Positions 36,071-46,319 of a stretch of DNA of 64,000 bases are shown piece by piece. This DNA comes from Chloroherpetonaceae bacterium (GTDB lineage: Bacteria; Bacteroidota; Chlorobiia; Chlorobiales; Chloroherpetonaceae): assembly GCA_028277445.1 (NCBI GenBank), contig JANQGG010000055.1:1-64000 (forward strand). Direction: 5' to 3'. The notes under the pieces are model-generated. The model searched no databases. It was not told where the DNA came from and worked only from the letters and a program-made list of their open reading frames with translations. Every line of letters begins with the position of its first letter. Position 1 is the first letter of the stretch. Both the position numbers and the translations under genes were made by a program.

Positions 36071-36922
36071 ATGACTCTTTTTCAGGCAATTATTCTTGGG
36101 ATTGTTCAAGGTCTCACCGAATTCCTTCCAATCAGCAGTTCCGCTCATCTGCGAATTGTTCCGGCGTTATTTGGTTGGGATGATCCCGGCGCAGCTTTTA
36201 CAGCAATTATCCAAATTGGAACACTGGCCGCGGTTTTGATTTACTTTTATGAAGATATTTACCGAATCACCATAGCTACCTTAAAAGGATTGTTTTCAGG
36301 CGCTCCCTTTGCAACACAGGATTCCAAAATGGGATGGATGATCTCGCTTGGCACCATACCCATTGTCGTGTTTGGATTATTATTTAAAGATGAAATTGAA
36401 ACCAGCTTGCGGTCGCTTTATGTCATCAGCAGCTCGCTTATCCTATTAGCATTAATCCTAATGCTCGCTGAATACTTAATTAAGCAGGCCGAAGCCAGGG
36501 GTGAGCGTTTAAAACGTTTAAACAACCTGAGTTGGTTGGATGCCATCGTGGTTGGATTTGCTCAAAGCCTTGCTTTAATTCCCGGATCTTCGCGCTCCGG
36601 TACAACCATTACCGGCGGTTTGTTCTTAAAAATGAATCGTGAAACCGCCGCAAGGTTTTCCTTTTTGCTTTCATTGCCCGCCGTATTTGCCGCAGGTATT
36701 TACCAGCTTATTAAAGTTTTCCCAGAGCTTCAATCTTCCGAGGAAGGTCTGCTTAATTTAGTTGCCGCTACAATTGTTTCGGGAATTGTTGGGTATGCTT
36801 CAATTGCGTTCTTGTTGGATTACCTCAAAAAGCATTCTACCTATTTATTCATTATTTATAGAATTGTTTTAGGCTGCTTTTTGCTGGCAATGCTCTCGCT
36901 TGGGTATTTAGACGCGTTATGA
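36071..36922 (+). CDS. uppP: undecaprenyl-diphosphate phosphatase
   Basis: Recycles undecaprenyl pyrophosphate to the monophosphate carrier for peptidoglycan and O-antigen synthesis; gives bacitracin tolerance. The polytopic protein (283 residues from this ATG) has both BacA/UppP signatures: QGLTEFLPISSSAHLRIV near the N-terminus and PGSSRSGTTITGG (about residue 178). A GTG 18 nt upstream is in frame but adds residues not typical of the family. The last 6 nt overlap the 3' end of the convergent recQ. Confidence 0.95.
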   Translation: MTLFQAIILGIVQGLTEFLPISSSAHLRIVPALFGWDDPGAAFTAIIQIGTLAAVLIYFYEDIYRITIATLKGLFSGAPFATQDSKMGWMISLGTIPIVVFGLLFKDEIETSLRSLYVISSSLILLALILMLAEYLIKQAEARGERLKRLNNLSWLDAIVVGFAQSLALIPGSSRSGTTITGGLFLKMNRETAARFSFLLSLPAVFAAGIYQLIKVFPELQSSEEGLLNLVAATIVSGIVGYASIAFLLDYLKKHSTYLFIIYRIVLGCFLLAMLSLGYLDAL

Positions 36923-38695
36923 TCGTTTGTGACGACCTGTACAATTATCGCAGATCTTGCATTTCTCATTGTATCGGGATTCCCCAAAGTAATCCAGGAT
37001 ATAATTCCGACGGCATCGGGTGTAAAACGCATATGATTTCATTTGTTTGAATTTTTTTTGGGCCAAACGTTTACGACGATCCAATTTACGCCAATCTATG
37101 GGTAACTTTTTTTTAGGGTGATAGGCGCCATTCAGCAAAACATGAATCTCATCCGAATCTTTTAGATCAATCAAGTGGTTTTGAGACCAATCATTTAACA
37201 ACGATTCCAATGTTTGTCTCTCAATATTATTTTTTTTCCCAAATGCCTCATGGTTGAACGCCACATAACGGTTGAAGCAACCCTCGCCATAGGTTCTTAA
37301 TAAACCTTCAAAAAGCGCTTTTTGATTTTGGTCGCCCGATGAACCGACCCATTCTTTTAACACAAAACGCTCAACAAGCGCTTTCAACACAACTTGTTTT
37401 TTATCAAGCGTTTTTGTAATGCTAAGCAATCCTTCACGTGCCAAAGTATTGAGTATGGCCTGAAGTTTGAACGCGGTAATCGGTTTGGAGGATTTCCTGT
37501 TGTAGGATTCCAATAACGCCTGTTTGCTTAGATTCAATTCCGCAGCATTACCATTTTGATAGCTTTTGATCCGTTCATACCCCAATATAAGTTCATCTTT
37601 GCCCGGATGAAGGCTTTCAATAATGTAGTCTTGGCGTTGCATATCCGAAATGTTATACAACAAAACCGCATAACTGCGCTTGCCATCTCGTCCGGCCCTC
37701 CCAGCTTCCTGGTAATAAGCTTCCAAATTATCAGGAACATCATAATGAATAACGGTTCGTATATCGGTTTTATTAATGCCCATTCCAAATGCGTTTGTCG
37801 CACATATCACCCTGAATCTGTTTTGGAAATAATCGGTTTGAATGCCGGTTCTCACTGAATCGTCTAACCCGGCATGATAAGCCTTAGCCTTAATAAAGTT
37901 GTGGTTTAAATAGCGTTCAAGCTCTTCGGCGCGCGTTCGGCTCGAGGTATAAACAATTGATGAACCCCCAACAGCTTGAAGAATTTCATACAGTTTCCGA
38001 CGTTTATTTTCCACATTAAACGCTGAAAAACTCAGGTTTTTTCTATCAAACCCACCGATATAAATAAACGGGTCGTTGAGTTTTAACGCGGTTTGAATAT
38101 CCCCCACAACTTCAGGTGTAGCCGTGGCCGTTAATGCAAGTTTTATTGGGGTATTGTCTTTAAAAAAAGGGGTTAAATGATCGATGATTTTTCGGTACTG
38201 TGGCCTGAAATCGTGCCCCCACTCCGAAATGCAATGCGCTTCATCAATGGCAACCATTGAAAGCTTGGCTGAATCGAGCATTGCTCGAAACCGTTGATTT
38301 TCAAGCCGTTCGGGTGAAATATACAGCAATTTCAGATGCTTGCTTCGAATTTCTCCTTCAATATCTAATAGCTCATTGGTTGAAGTCTGGTTGTTTAACG
38401 CACGAACCGGATAATTGATCGTCTTTAATGCATCCACCTGATCCTTCATTAGGGCAATTAACGGCGAAATCACAATGCTCAACCCATCAAAAAGCAATGC
38501 CGGGATTTGAAAACACAGCGATTTACCTTTGCCAGTAGGCATAATGGCTAACGTATCCGTACCTTTGAGTACTTTCTCTATAACCTTTTCCTGCCCATCT
38601 CTAAAGTTTCGATACCCAAAAACACGTTCTAAAATTTGCCTGGCTTGGCTTATTGAAAAACAATCATTCGGGTGAGAGATTACCATATCTTGCAA
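36917..38695 (-). CDS. recQ: ATP-dependent DNA helicase RecQ
   Basis: A 592-residue 3'-5' helicase of the RecQ family: Walker A MPTGKGKSLCFQIP (about 53-66), AIDEAHCISEWGHDFRP (DEAH box), TATATPEV, GFDRKNLSF, FGMGINKTDIR and YYQEAGRAGRDG. A zinc-binding module with YILDYFGESRYNEKCKICDNC closes the protein. The order is unusual: the Cys cluster sits at the very C-terminus, after a winged-helix-like region, and no HRDC domain follows. The Walker A has Lys in place of the usual Gly at the second variable position (TGKGKS). It converges on uppP with a 6-nt overlap. Confidence 0.9.
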   Translation of the reverse strand: MQDMVISHPNDCFSISQARQILERVFGYRNFRDGQEKVIEKVLKGTDTLAIMPTGKGKSLCFQIPALLFDGLSIVISPLIALMKDQVDALKTINYPVRALNNQTSTNELLDIEGEIRSKHLKLLYISPERLENQRFRAMLDSAKLSMVAIDEAHCISEWGHDFRPQYRKIIDHLTPFFKDNTPIKLALTATATPEVVGDIQTALKLNDPFIYIGGFDRKNLSFSAFNVENKRRKLYEILQAVGGSSIVYTSSRTRAEELERYLNHNFIKAKAYHAGLDDSVRTGIQTDYFQNRFRVICATNAFGMGINKTDIRTVIHYDVPDNLEAYYQEAGRAGRDGKRSYAVLLYNISDMQRQDYIIESLHPGKDELILGYERIKSYQNGNAAELNLSKQALLESYNRKSSKPITAFKLQAILNTLAREGLLSITKTLDKKQVVLKALVERFVLKEWVGSSGDQNQKALFEGLLRTYGEGCFNRYVAFNHEAFGKKNNIERQTLESLLNDWSQNHLIDLKDSDEIHVLLNGAYHPKKKLPIDWRKLDRRKRLAQKKFKQMKSYAFYTRCRRNYILDYFGESRYNEKCKICDNCTGRHKRS

Positions 38696-38940
38696 AAAAC
38701 TATCGATGCAAAAATAATTTTTTCCTAATTACACGTTGATCTTTGAAAAAAAATCATTAAAAAACGAGCCTTACTGCCAAATTTTGCAATATTTTAACCT
38801 AAATCAGGTCATAAGGCATTGAAATTAATTAAAACTTTTATTTACATTAGAAATAAAGTTTTTTTAGGATTTATCATTTTTTTTACTTGTCAATAACGTG
38901 TTCATGATTTTATGACATTGAGCTAAAGGTTAACCCAAAT

Positions 38941-39837
38941 ATGTTGGATACGCAACAAAAAAACACATCTAACCTCGAAAACATATCCTCCTCTTTATCC
39001 TCTCTTAGAAAAGAAAAGAATATTACTGTTGATTTTATTAGCCGGCAGACCCGGATTAAACCGGAGTATTTGTTAAAGCTTGAGCAAAATGATTTCAAGT
39101 TCCTTCCCGCGCCTTATGTTTATGCGATGTTAAAAGTCTATGGTAAGTATCTTGAAGTGGATCAAAAAATCATTTCCAATTGCAGGGAGGAATTGGAAAT
39201 TCTTACCGATGATGCGCTTCACGACTTTGTTCAATCAAATCAAGCTGAAAACGGCCATTTCAACTTCGATTTAAGTCACATTTCCTTTAAACATTGGAAA
39301 ATTTATGGCGGTGTAGCATTTGGGCTGATCTTTTTAGTAGCGCTTATTCTTTTTGTTTTCAGAGGCTCATCTGATGGACCTTCCATTGTCGTAAAATCCT
39401 CGCCGGGCTCAGCTTCAACAAATGTTGTCATTCAAAGCCCCGCACTACCTGATAAACCAAATCCATCACTTGCCAAATCAAAATCACCAGAACCGCCAAA
39501 ATCCGAAAAAAAAGCAACCCAATCTCAAATCAACGAATCAAAGATTATAGCAGCTTCAGTTGCTTCACCATCCATCCCTGCCAACAGCGAATTATCGCCT
39601 TCAAAACGTTTGACGATCAAAGCCTTATCCGATACCAGTTGGATTAAAGTTATATCGGGTGATGGCACAATCAGCGCTGAAGCATTACTGTTGCCCAACC
39701 AACAACGTAACTATGATGCCAAAGGCGGTTATGATCTTACCATTGGCCGCTCGCAGGCTGTTCGTATTACTTTGGATGGTAAGCCGATATCTAAACCCCG
39801 CCCCAATGGCTGGATCAAATTTTCTGTTGGCAAATAA
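38941..39837 (+). CDS. RodZ-like protein: HTH, one membrane helix, DUF4115
   Basis: The 298-residue protein has an N-terminal helix-turn-helix of the Xre/RodZ type (about 18-85, SRQTRIKPEYLLKLEQ then PAPYVYAMLKVYGKYLEVD). A basic linker, a membrane helix (about 121-141), a Pro/Ser/Lys-rich periplasmic linker (about 145-220) and a C-terminal DUF4115 beta domain (about 222-298, LTIKALSDTSWIKV) complete it. This is the architecture of RodZ, which links MreB to the cell-wall elongation machinery. A rod-shape role is inferred; mreB is not in the window. Confidence 0.78.
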   Translation: MLDTQQKNTSNLENISSSLSSLRKEKNITVDFISRQTRIKPEYLLKLEQNDFKFLPAPYVYAMLKVYGKYLEVDQKIISNCREELEILTDDALHDFVQSNQAENGHFNFDLSHISFKHWKIYGGVAFGLIFLVALILFVFRGSSDGPSIVVKSSPGSASTNVVIQSPALPDKPNPSLAKSKSPEPPKSEKKATQSQINESKIIAASVASPSIPANSELSPSKRLTIKALSDTSWIKVISGDGTISAEALLLPNQQRNYDAKGGYDLTIGRSQAVRITLDGKPISKPRPNGWIKFSVGK

Positions 39838-39917
39838 TCGTTGAAAAAAGCTTCCCTTTGATTGTTTCTTCATAAGTCTTTGTATTTTCGCTCTCAGCCC
39901 ATATTCATTAATTAGTT

Positions 39918-40165
39918 GCAAATGATGGAAACGCTAATAAAACATAATGGCTTCCTATTACAGTCACCCTGAACTGGTTTAAGGGTCTAAAAACAATGTT
40001 CTCAGGCAAGACAACGGGTAAAAAAGATACAGTGATATAATAGATTCCGAAACAAGTTCGGAATGACCTTATATGGATGATTTTATTATGTCATTAACTT
40101 ATTTTATTTGGCCTGTCCAAATAATTAGTTCAGCATGGCTTTCTGTTTAACACGTCATTACCTGT
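39918..40165 (-). repeat. composite intergenic repeat, copy C
   Basis: On the minus strand: lead ACAGGTAATGACGTGT (40165-40150), a unique stretch in place of the palindrome, TCCATATAAGG, REP-like hairpin with stem ATTCCGAA/TTCGGAAT (40044-40064), AACCAGTTCAGGGTGACTG, then TTTTATTAGCGTTTCC (ending near 39926). It shares 3' blocks with copies B and D. It fills most of the 383-nt gap before the ABC-F gene, and near-identical 17-nt sequences lie outside it (39872-39889 and 40204-40220). No gene is seen in the gap. Confidence 0.72.
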
Positions 40166-40220
40166 TCGTTTATTTTTAAATATTTAAACTTGCAAATGTC
40201 ACTATAAGTCTTAGTATTTC

Positions 40221-42158
40221 ATGTTAGAAGCCAGAAACTTTTCGCTTTCGGTTGGCACCAAAGATTTATTGATAAACACATCGTTTCGGATTGGCGACAA
40301 AGATCGCATCGGATTGGTTGGATTAAATGGAACCGGAAAATCAACCTTGCTTAAGGTTATCAGCGACCAACAGACAACCCACACTTACAGCATTAGTGGC
40401 GAGATATTAAAATCATCCGGCACCACACTAGGGTATTTGCCTCAGGAGATTTCGTTCGAAGATGATCTTGAAAAAACATCGTTGCATTATACCTTGCAAG
40501 CCAATTCAACATTGTACGAGTTATCGGAGTTGATTGATCAAATGGAAGCAGAACTGGCTTCCCCTGAGCATGACCACGAAAGCGAGGCTTATCATCAGCT
40601 CATTCATGATTTTTCAGAAGCCACTCATAAATTTGAACGCTTGGGCGGATACCGTATGCAATCGGATTCTGAAAAAGTGCTTTCCGGGCTGGGTTTTTCC
40701 GAAGCGGATTTTCACAAGAAAGTCAAAGCATTTTCGGGAGGATGGCAAATGCGTTTGTTGATCGCAAAATTGCTGTTGCAGAATCCAACCCTTTTGCTTT
40801 TAGATGAGCCGACAAACCACCTTGATATAGATTCCTTGCGTTGGCTGGAAAATTATTTGCTGAATTATGAACACAGCGTTGTCATCGTTTCGCATGATCG
40901 GTTTTTTTTGGATAAGCTCACCACAAAAACTTTTGAGATCGGTTTCAAACGAATTCACGAATACAAAGGCAACTATAGCTTTTATGAATCGGCAAAAGTT
41001 GAACGTTACGAACAATCGATGGCGAAGTATAAAAACGATTTGAAAAAAATCCAGCATTTGGAGTCGTTTGTTGAACGCTTTCGCTATAAAGCCACAAAAG
41101 CCAGGCAGGCTCAGAGTCGGCTTCGGGAAATGCAAAAACTTCAAGCCGAGCTCGAAACGCCCGAACAAGACTTATCCCAAATATCATTCCGTTTTCCCAA
41201 AGCCTTGCCATCGGGTAAAGTGGTCTTAAATCTTGAAAGGATTTCAAAATCGTATCCTTTGGCAAATGGATCCCAAAAAACGGTCTTTCAGGATGTTAAT
41301 TTGGAAGTCATGCGAGGCGAACGAATCGCCATTGTCGGCTCAAATGGCGCCGGTAAAACCACACTGTGTAAAATTCTTTCAGGCCAAACCGAATTCGATG
41401 GCCGGTTCACCCTGGGTCATAATGTGGAACTAAGCTATTACTCTCAGCACCAAACCGAAAATTTAGCCGGAGAAAAAACCATCCTTAAAGAAATGATGGA
41501 TGCTGCACCAGATTCGGAACGCCGTCAAAGGGTTCGGGATATTTTGGGATGTTTCCTGTTTAGCGGCGATAGCGTTGAAAAGCGAATTTCGGTATTATCC
41601 GGCGGTGAAAAGTCCAGAGTGGCATTAGCAAAAATCCTGCTTCAATCGTCAAATTTGCTCATCCTAGATGAGCCGACCAACCATTTGGATATGCGCTCAA
41701 AAGACATGCTGATTGAAGCTTTGGAAAATTATAACGGTACATTAATCATTGTCAGTCACGATAGGTACTTCCTTGATAGTTTGGTCGATAAAGTCATTGA
41801 AATCAAAGACGGCTTGCTGAACATTTATCAAACGCCTTACGCCGACTATTTGCACAAAAAGGAAAAGCAGCTTTCTTTAGAAAGCGCCAAACAACAACCC
41901 CAGGCGCAAAAAAAAGTAACCAAGCCCACCAATTCAACCAAAGCCAAAACCGCTATAAAGAACAACGACAAAAAATTGGCGTTGCTTGAAAAACGAATTC
42001 AAGAGCTTGAAGACGAAAAAAAGGAGCTGGAGAATACCATTAGCGCATCTGATTTTTACCAAAGTCACTCCGATCCACAAAAAACACTGCAACGCTATCA
42101 ACACGTATCGGATGAGCTAAACAAGTTGTATGAAAATTGGGAAACAATGGTTTCTTAA
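40221..42158 (+). CDS. ABC-F family ATPase (ribosome-associated)
   Basis: The 645-residue protein has two ATPase domains and no membrane segment, the ABC-F layout. Domain 1 has [11 protein letters not shown] (about 34-44) and [13 protein letters not shown]. Domain 2 has [11 protein letters not shown] (about 374-384), LSGGEKSRV and [12 protein letters not shown]. The linker between them (about 245-325) is basic and helical, and a Lys-rich coiled coil lies at the C-terminus (about 545-645), as in Uup/YdiF-type members. Such proteins act at the ribosomal E site or in DNA branch migration (Uup). Exact subfamily uncertain. The ATG directly follows a short AT-rich leader with no ribosome site. Confidence 0.88.
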   Translation: MLEARNFSLSVGTKDLLINTSFRIGDKDRIGLVGLNGTGKSTLLKVISDQQTTHTYSISGEILKSSGTTLGYLPQEISFEDDLEKTSLHYTLQANSTLYELSELIDQMEAELASPEHDHESEAYHQLIHDFSEATHKFERLGGYRMQSDSEKVLSGLGFSEADFHKKVKAFSGGWQMRLLIAKLLLQNPTLLLLDEPTNHLDIDSLRWLENYLLNYEHSVVIVSHDRFFLDKLTTKTFEIGFKRIHEYKGNYSFYESAKVERYEQSMAKYKNDLKKIQHLESFVERFRYKATKARQAQSRLREMQKLQAELETPEQDLSQISFRFPKALPSGKVVLNLERISKSYPLANGSQKTVFQDVNLEVMRGERIAIVGSNGAGKTTLCKILSGQTEFDGRFTLGHNVELSYYSQHQTENLAGEKTILKEMMDAAPDSERRQRVRDILGCFLFSGDSVEKRISVLSGGEKSRVALAKILLQSSNLLILDEPTNHLDMRSKDMLIEALENYNGTLIIVSHDRYFLDSLVDKVIEIKDGLLNIYQTPYADYLHKKEKQLSLESAKQQPQAQKKVTKPTNSTKAKTAIKNNDKKLALLEKRIQELEDEKKELENTISASDFYQSHSDPQKTLQRYQHVSDELNKLYENWETMVS

Positions 42159-42213
42159 GAATAAAACCCTAAATTGTGGTTGGAATCATTTCTGCCCTAA
42201 TCCAACACAAGTT

Positions 42214-42558
42214 ATGACTGAACGCGATAACACCAGGCTTCAAAAAGAAATCCAGCAAGACAAGCTTGCCCTAAAAATTAATTCATTTAAGAAAGTAGCC
42301 TTTTTGGTATTGTTTGTAACAAGCGTTTTGATCACCATTTTAACCGCTATTTTTTGGGAATTTTTTCTTGAACAACTCCCGGAATACCTCATAGCCGGCC
42401 CTTTACTGCTAATCATTTCAGCCATTTTATCCATTATTGGATACAGGCTGTCGCGTCGAAAATTCAAAGCAATATCCCATCGAATCAAACGAAAAAAACA
42501 CATGTTATCTAAAAATGATGAAACCGATGTGCTTTTTGAAAACGTTTTTAAAAAATAA
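42214..42558 (+). CDS. small membrane protein of unknown function
   Basis: A 114-residue protein from the ATG at 42214. Two adjacent hydrophobic segments (about 29-50 and 56-77) are flanked by basic tails (RLSRRKFKAISHRIKRKKH), so both termini are probably cytoplasmic. The frame is open further upstream into the ABC-F gene, but those residues are probably not translated. It lies 55 nt after the ABC-F stop and may be co-transcribed. The family is not recognised. Confidence 0.55.
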   Translation: MTERDNTRLQKEIQQDKLALKINSFKKVAFLVLFVTSVLITILTAIFWEFFLEQLPEYLIAGPLLLIISAILSIIGYRLSRRKFKAISHRIKRKKHMLSKNDETDVLFENVFKK

Positions 42559-42736
42559 TCTTTGAGGGTTTGATTTTCAGAATAGTGGCAACTGATTATT
42601 TAGATAAAACTTACCAAATTGAAGCTTTGAATTAGGAATTTTTCTGTGGCATAGATAAGTTAACTTTTAGAATTAATCTCACTAAAATTCATCAAAAATG
42701 ATATTGTCATTTTAGATACAAAACTTGACATTTACC

Positions 42737-43594
42737 ATGCCATATGACGCACTTGGTGCAGGGAATGAAGGTGGTAGGGTTGATTTACATATTCATACGA
42801 CCTGTTCAGATGGCGTGCTTTCACCTAAAGATATTGTTTTAAAGGCTAAATCTGCCGGCTTACAAGCCATTAGTATTACGGATCATGATACGATTAAAGC
42901 TATAGACATTGCTAAAGATGAAGCCGACTCAGTGGGATTGGAGCTTGTTTCCGGCGTAGAAATGAGCGCCACCTATGATGACGTTGATGTTCACATTCTT
43001 GGTTATTTCATAAATACCAAAGATGCACCCTTAAACGAGTATTTGGACAGATGTAAAATTTTCCGTTTAAAACGTGCTGAAAAAATGGTTCATAATCTCT
43101 CTAAAATGGGTGTCAATATTAATGTGGATCAAATTCTTGTGAAAGCGCAAAACGGATCGGTTGGTCGTCCGCATATTGCTGCCGTTCTTCAAGAACGTGG
43201 CTATGTAAAAACCTACAGTGAAGCCTTTGGAAAATATCTGGGCGCACACAGTCCGGCTTATGTAAAAAGTATTGAAACACCGCCTGCTGAAGTTATTGAA
43301 ATGATATCCAATGCCGGTGGCTTATCTTTTTTAGCGCATCCGGGACGTTCTATTCCCGATGATATGCTCCGCTATTTGATTGATCTGGGTTTAGACGGTA
43401 TTGAAATTATTCATCCTTCTCATGATGAGTATCAAGTGCAGTATTACAAAGAAATCGCTAACGAATACTTTTTATTGTTTTCAGGTGGATCAGACTATCA
43501 TGGGGCTCGACAGCAAGATGAAGTTAATTTCGGTCAGGTGACCATTCAATACAGTTGGCTTGAGAAAATTAAAGTTCGGCTTTGTATTGCTTAG
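42737..43594 (+). CDS. PHP-domain metal-dependent phosphoesterase (TrpH/RNase AM type)
   Basis: The 285-residue protein has the PHP motifs in order: VDLHIHTTCSDG (about 14-25), SITDHDT, SGVEMSATY, VDVHILGYF, LSFLAHPGRS, GIEIIHPSH and SGGSDYHGA, giving a three-metal site. The closest characterised members act on 3',5'-nucleoside bisphosphates and on 5' ends of RNA (YciV/RNase AM). The upstream TTG at 42725 is in frame, but the ATG is preferred. An inverted repeat AAAATGA/TCATTTT (42695-42713) lies just before the start and may form a leader hairpin. Confidence 0.87.
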   Translation: MPYDALGAGNEGGRVDLHIHTTCSDGVLSPKDIVLKAKSAGLQAISITDHDTIKAIDIAKDEADSVGLELVSGVEMSATYDDVDVHILGYFINTKDAPLNEYLDRCKIFRLKRAEKMVHNLSKMGVNINVDQILVKAQNGSVGRPHIAAVLQERGYVKTYSEAFGKYLGAHSPAYVKSIETPPAEVIEMISNAGGLSFLAHPGRSIPDDMLRYLIDLGLDGIEIIHPSHDEYQVQYYKEIANEYFLLFSGGSDYHGARQQDEVNFGQVTIQYSWLEKIKVRLCIA

Positions 43595-43778
43595 TCTAGC
43601 CATATCATTAATTCCCCGACTTTACCATTTCAGGACGTTTTATTGTTTTAGGGAGATTTATGGAACGCATCTCCCTTAAAACAAATCATTGTTAATTTAA
43701 TCACATATTTATACCCCCATTAATGATTTGAAGAAAAATTCATTATCTTAGGGGCTTACGATTTAGTATTATAATACC

Positions 43779-44576
43779 ATGTGGAAAATTGCTCAAGCTT
43801 ATTCTGAACATTTAAACTGGAAGTTTAAATCGTTCATCTTCACAATGCAGGAATTTTTGCTATTTTCCCTGCGAAGCATAAGCTCCTTTACCTCAATCAA
43901 GCGTTATTGGCGAGATATACTTAATCAGATGTTTATTTCGGGTACGGAATCCATCCCGATTATACTGGTTAGTTCAATTTCGATTGGGTCATTACTTGTC
44001 ATTGAGGTTGGTAATCAATTGGAAGAATTTGGTGCAAAGACCATGACCGGTCGCACAACAGCGCTTTCTGTAATCCGTGAACTGGGCCCGATGCTCACTG
44101 GGTTAATGCTTTCAGCACGAGTGGGCGCGAGGAATGGCTCAGAACTTGGCGCGATGAAAATTTCAGAACAAATCGATGCCTTGCGCGCATTTGGTACAGA
44201 TCCGATCGCTAAACTTGTGATGCCGCGTTTGGTTGCAGCGCTCATCATGTTTACCCCGCTAACTGCGCTTTCCGATTTTGCGGGATTGATGAGCGGCGCT
44301 TTTGTGGCAGAATATTATCATCATCTCGACCCCGGTATTTACTGGAATGGGGTGCTTGACTTGTTAATTTGGAAAGACTTTGTGGTCGGTTTTCTTAAAC
44401 CACCTGTTTTTGCCGTTCTTATTACACTGATCAGTTGTTTCAATGGATTTTCTGCAACCGGCGGCACTTCAGGCGTCGGAAGCTCTACAATTAAAGGAAT
44501 CGTTGTTTCTTCAGGTATGGTACTTATAGCTAATTTTTATGTATCCAAATTGGTTCTTGAGAATATGAATAGATAG
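43779..44576 (+). CDS. mlaE: MlaE-type lipid ABC transporter permease
   Basis: The 265-residue membrane protein of the MlaE family has five to six helices and the signature EQIDALRAFGTDPIAKLVMPR (split here: EQIDALRAFGTDP, AKLVMPR). It is the permease of the machinery that moves phospholipids between the inner and outer membranes and so maintains lipid asymmetry. It is the first gene of mlaE-mlaF-mlaD, with 5 nt to mlaF. No Shine-Dalgarno sequence precedes the ATG. Confidence 0.93.
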   Translation: MWKIAQAYSEHLNWKFKSFIFTMQEFLLFSLRSISSFTSIKRYWRDILNQMFISGTESIPIILVSSISIGSLLVIEVGNQLEEFGAKTMTGRTTALSVIRELGPMLTGLMLSARVGARNGSELGAMKISEQIDALRAFGTDPIAKLVMPRLVAALIMFTPLTALSDFAGLMSGAFVAEYYHHLDPGIYWNGVLDLLIWKDFVVGFLKPPVFAVLITLISCFNGFSATGGTSGVGSSTIKGIVVSSGMVLIANFYVSKLVLENMNR

Positions 44577-44581
44577 TTTAG

Positions 44582-45316
44582 ATGATAGAATTGCGAGATG
44601 TATACCTCAATTACGGATCACGAGAAATACTTAAAGGCGTTTCGCTAAAAGTCGAGGATAATTGCATCAAAGCAATCCTTGGACCAAGCGGCGTTGGCAA
44701 AAGTACAATTATTAAACTCATGCTGGGTTTAATTCGTCCGACACATGGCGAAGTGTTTATTGATGGGATTGAAATCAGTAAAATGAGTGAAGTGGATTTA
44801 TTTCCAATTCGCCAAAAAATGGGGATCGTTTTCCAGGGAAACGCATTGTTCGACTCGATGACCATAAGTGAAAATCTGAGCTTTTTCCTTCGTGAAAATT
44901 TAAAATTATCCGAGCCTGAAATTCAACAACGCATTCAAGATCAAATTGAATTTGCAGGCTTAGAGGGTTATGAAAATGCGTTGCCTGAAAATCTCAGTGG
45001 CGGTATGAAAAAACGCGTGGCTGTAGGTCGGGCGCTGATCTTTAATCCGAGCATGGTTCTTTTTGATGAGCCTACCGCCGGGCTTGATCCCGTTAGTTCA
45101 AAACGCATATTGGAATTAATTACACGCTTGCAACGCGATAATGGTTTGGGCGCTGTTATTGTTACACATATCATCGATGATGTTTTTGCCGTAGCAAATA
45201 ATGTGGCCGTCCTTTATCAGGGAAAAATTATATTCGACGATAAACCTGGTAACCTCCAACTTTCCAATCATCCGTTTATCTCATCATTTATGTCTAGCGA
45301 CGAAGTAGAATTATAG
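44582..45316 (+). CDS. mlaF: MlaF-type lipid ABC transporter ATPase
   Basis: The 244-residue ATPase has Walker A GPSGVGKSTII (about 35-45), Q-loop GIVFQGNALFDSM, signature NLSGGMKKRVAVGRAL, Walker B MVLFDEPTAGLDPV and VTHIIDD. The LSGGMKKR signature is the Mla subtype. It powers the MlaE permease, which it follows by 5 nt, and precedes mlaD by 39 nt. Confidence 0.95.
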   Translation: MIELRDVYLNYGSREILKGVSLKVEDNCIKAILGPSGVGKSTIIKLMLGLIRPTHGEVFIDGIEISKMSEVDLFPIRQKMGIVFQGNALFDSMTISENLSFFLRENLKLSEPEIQQRIQDQIEFAGLEGYENALPENLSGGMKKRVAVGRALIFNPSMVLFDEPTAGLDPVSSKRILELITRLQRDNGLGAVIVTHIIDDVFAVANNVAVLYQGKIIFDDKPGNLQLSNHPFISSFMSSDEVEL

Positions 45317-45355
45317 GACCAAATAATAGCCAAAGAAAATTTCTTAAACATTAAC

Positions 45356-46294
45356 ATGGATAGTAAATCTCAAATATTTTGGAAGGATCTTAAAACCGGC
45401 TTACTCTTTGTTTTTGGTTTAGCCTTGTTTGCAATCCTGGCAGCAGTTATTGGAAAAAACACCAGTGTTCTAACCGGTGTTAAAGATGTTTATATTTTTG
45501 TTGAAGATGTCCAAAGCCTGGCTGAAAACAACTTTGTTGCAGTTGCCGGAAAAAAGGTCGGTACGGTTTCCACAATGACATTCACAACGCGTAACGATAC
45601 GCCGGGTGTTGTTGTTAGGTTGAACATTAAGCAAGAATTTGCCGACCTGGTCACCAAAGACTCAAAAGCTATCATCAAATCCCTGGGTGTTCTTGGCGAT
45701 AAATATGTTGATATCACACCCGGTCATGGTGAAATTGCCCAAAACGGCGACTTTATTGCCGTAGTCCACAAAGCCTCTATTGATCAGCTGAGTGATGTGG
45801 CAATGTCTACCCTTTCTAATCTAAATGAAACCCTTGAAAAAATTAACAAGGGTGAAGGCACTCTGGGCAAACTTGTCAATAGCGCCGAGCTTATTGATCG
45901 CATAACTCAAACGGCTACAAATCTCGAAATTGCAACCGCACGGCTCTATCAAGGAAATGGGTTGATGGCAAAATTGATCTCCGACGATAAGCTTCCAAAA
46001 AAACTTGAAAGCCTTATCGATAATCTTAACGCCATTTCCGTTGCGCTTAATTCAGGTGAAGGCACATTAGGAAAACTCTTAATGGACGATACGTTTTACA
46101 ACAACTTAAACCATGTTTCCGTAAAAGCCGAGTCCTTGATCTCAAAGCTTGAAAATCCAAATGGTACGGTAGGAAAATTAACCAGCGATCCAGAGTTGTA
46201 TAACAATCTAAACCGTACCGTTTCGCGGTTGGATTCACTGATAACGGACATGAAACAAAACCCAAGCCGGTACGTTAAGCTGAGCATTTTCTAA
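45356..46294 (+). CDS. mlaD: MlaD-type MCE-domain lipid-binding protein
   Basis: The 312-residue protein has an N-terminal membrane helix (about 14-32), an MCE domain (about 38-118, VYIFVEDVQSLAENNFVAV to LGDKYVDITPG) and a helical C-terminal region with three repeats of GEGTLGKL/NGTVGKL followed by DDxxYNNLN. Such repeats are common in Gram-negative MCE proteins of this class. It forms hexameric periplasmic rings with MlaE/F. No MlaC or MlaB gene is adjacent, as in other non-proteobacterial Mla loci. Confidence 0.92.
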   Translation: MDSKSQIFWKDLKTGLLFVFGLALFAILAAVIGKNTSVLTGVKDVYIFVEDVQSLAENNFVAVAGKKVGTVSTMTFTTRNDTPGVVVRLNIKQEFADLVTKDSKAIIKSLGVLGDKYVDITPGHGEIAQNGDFIAVVHKASIDQLSDVAMSTLSNLNETLEKINKGEGTLGKLVNSAELIDRITQTATNLEIATARLYQGNGLMAKLISDDKLPKKLESLIDNLNAISVALNSGEGTLGKLLMDDTFYNNLNHVSVKAESLISKLENPNGTVGKLTSDPELYNNLNRTVSRLDSLITDMKQNPSRYVKLSIF

Positions 46295-46319
46295 GACCTA
46301 TTCAAAAAAGAACGGTGAT

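Noticed and set aside
43770-43775. TATAAT just before mlaE as a promoter
   Set aside because: It ends 4 nt before the ATG, so transcription would start inside the gene, and no -35 element is at 17 nt.
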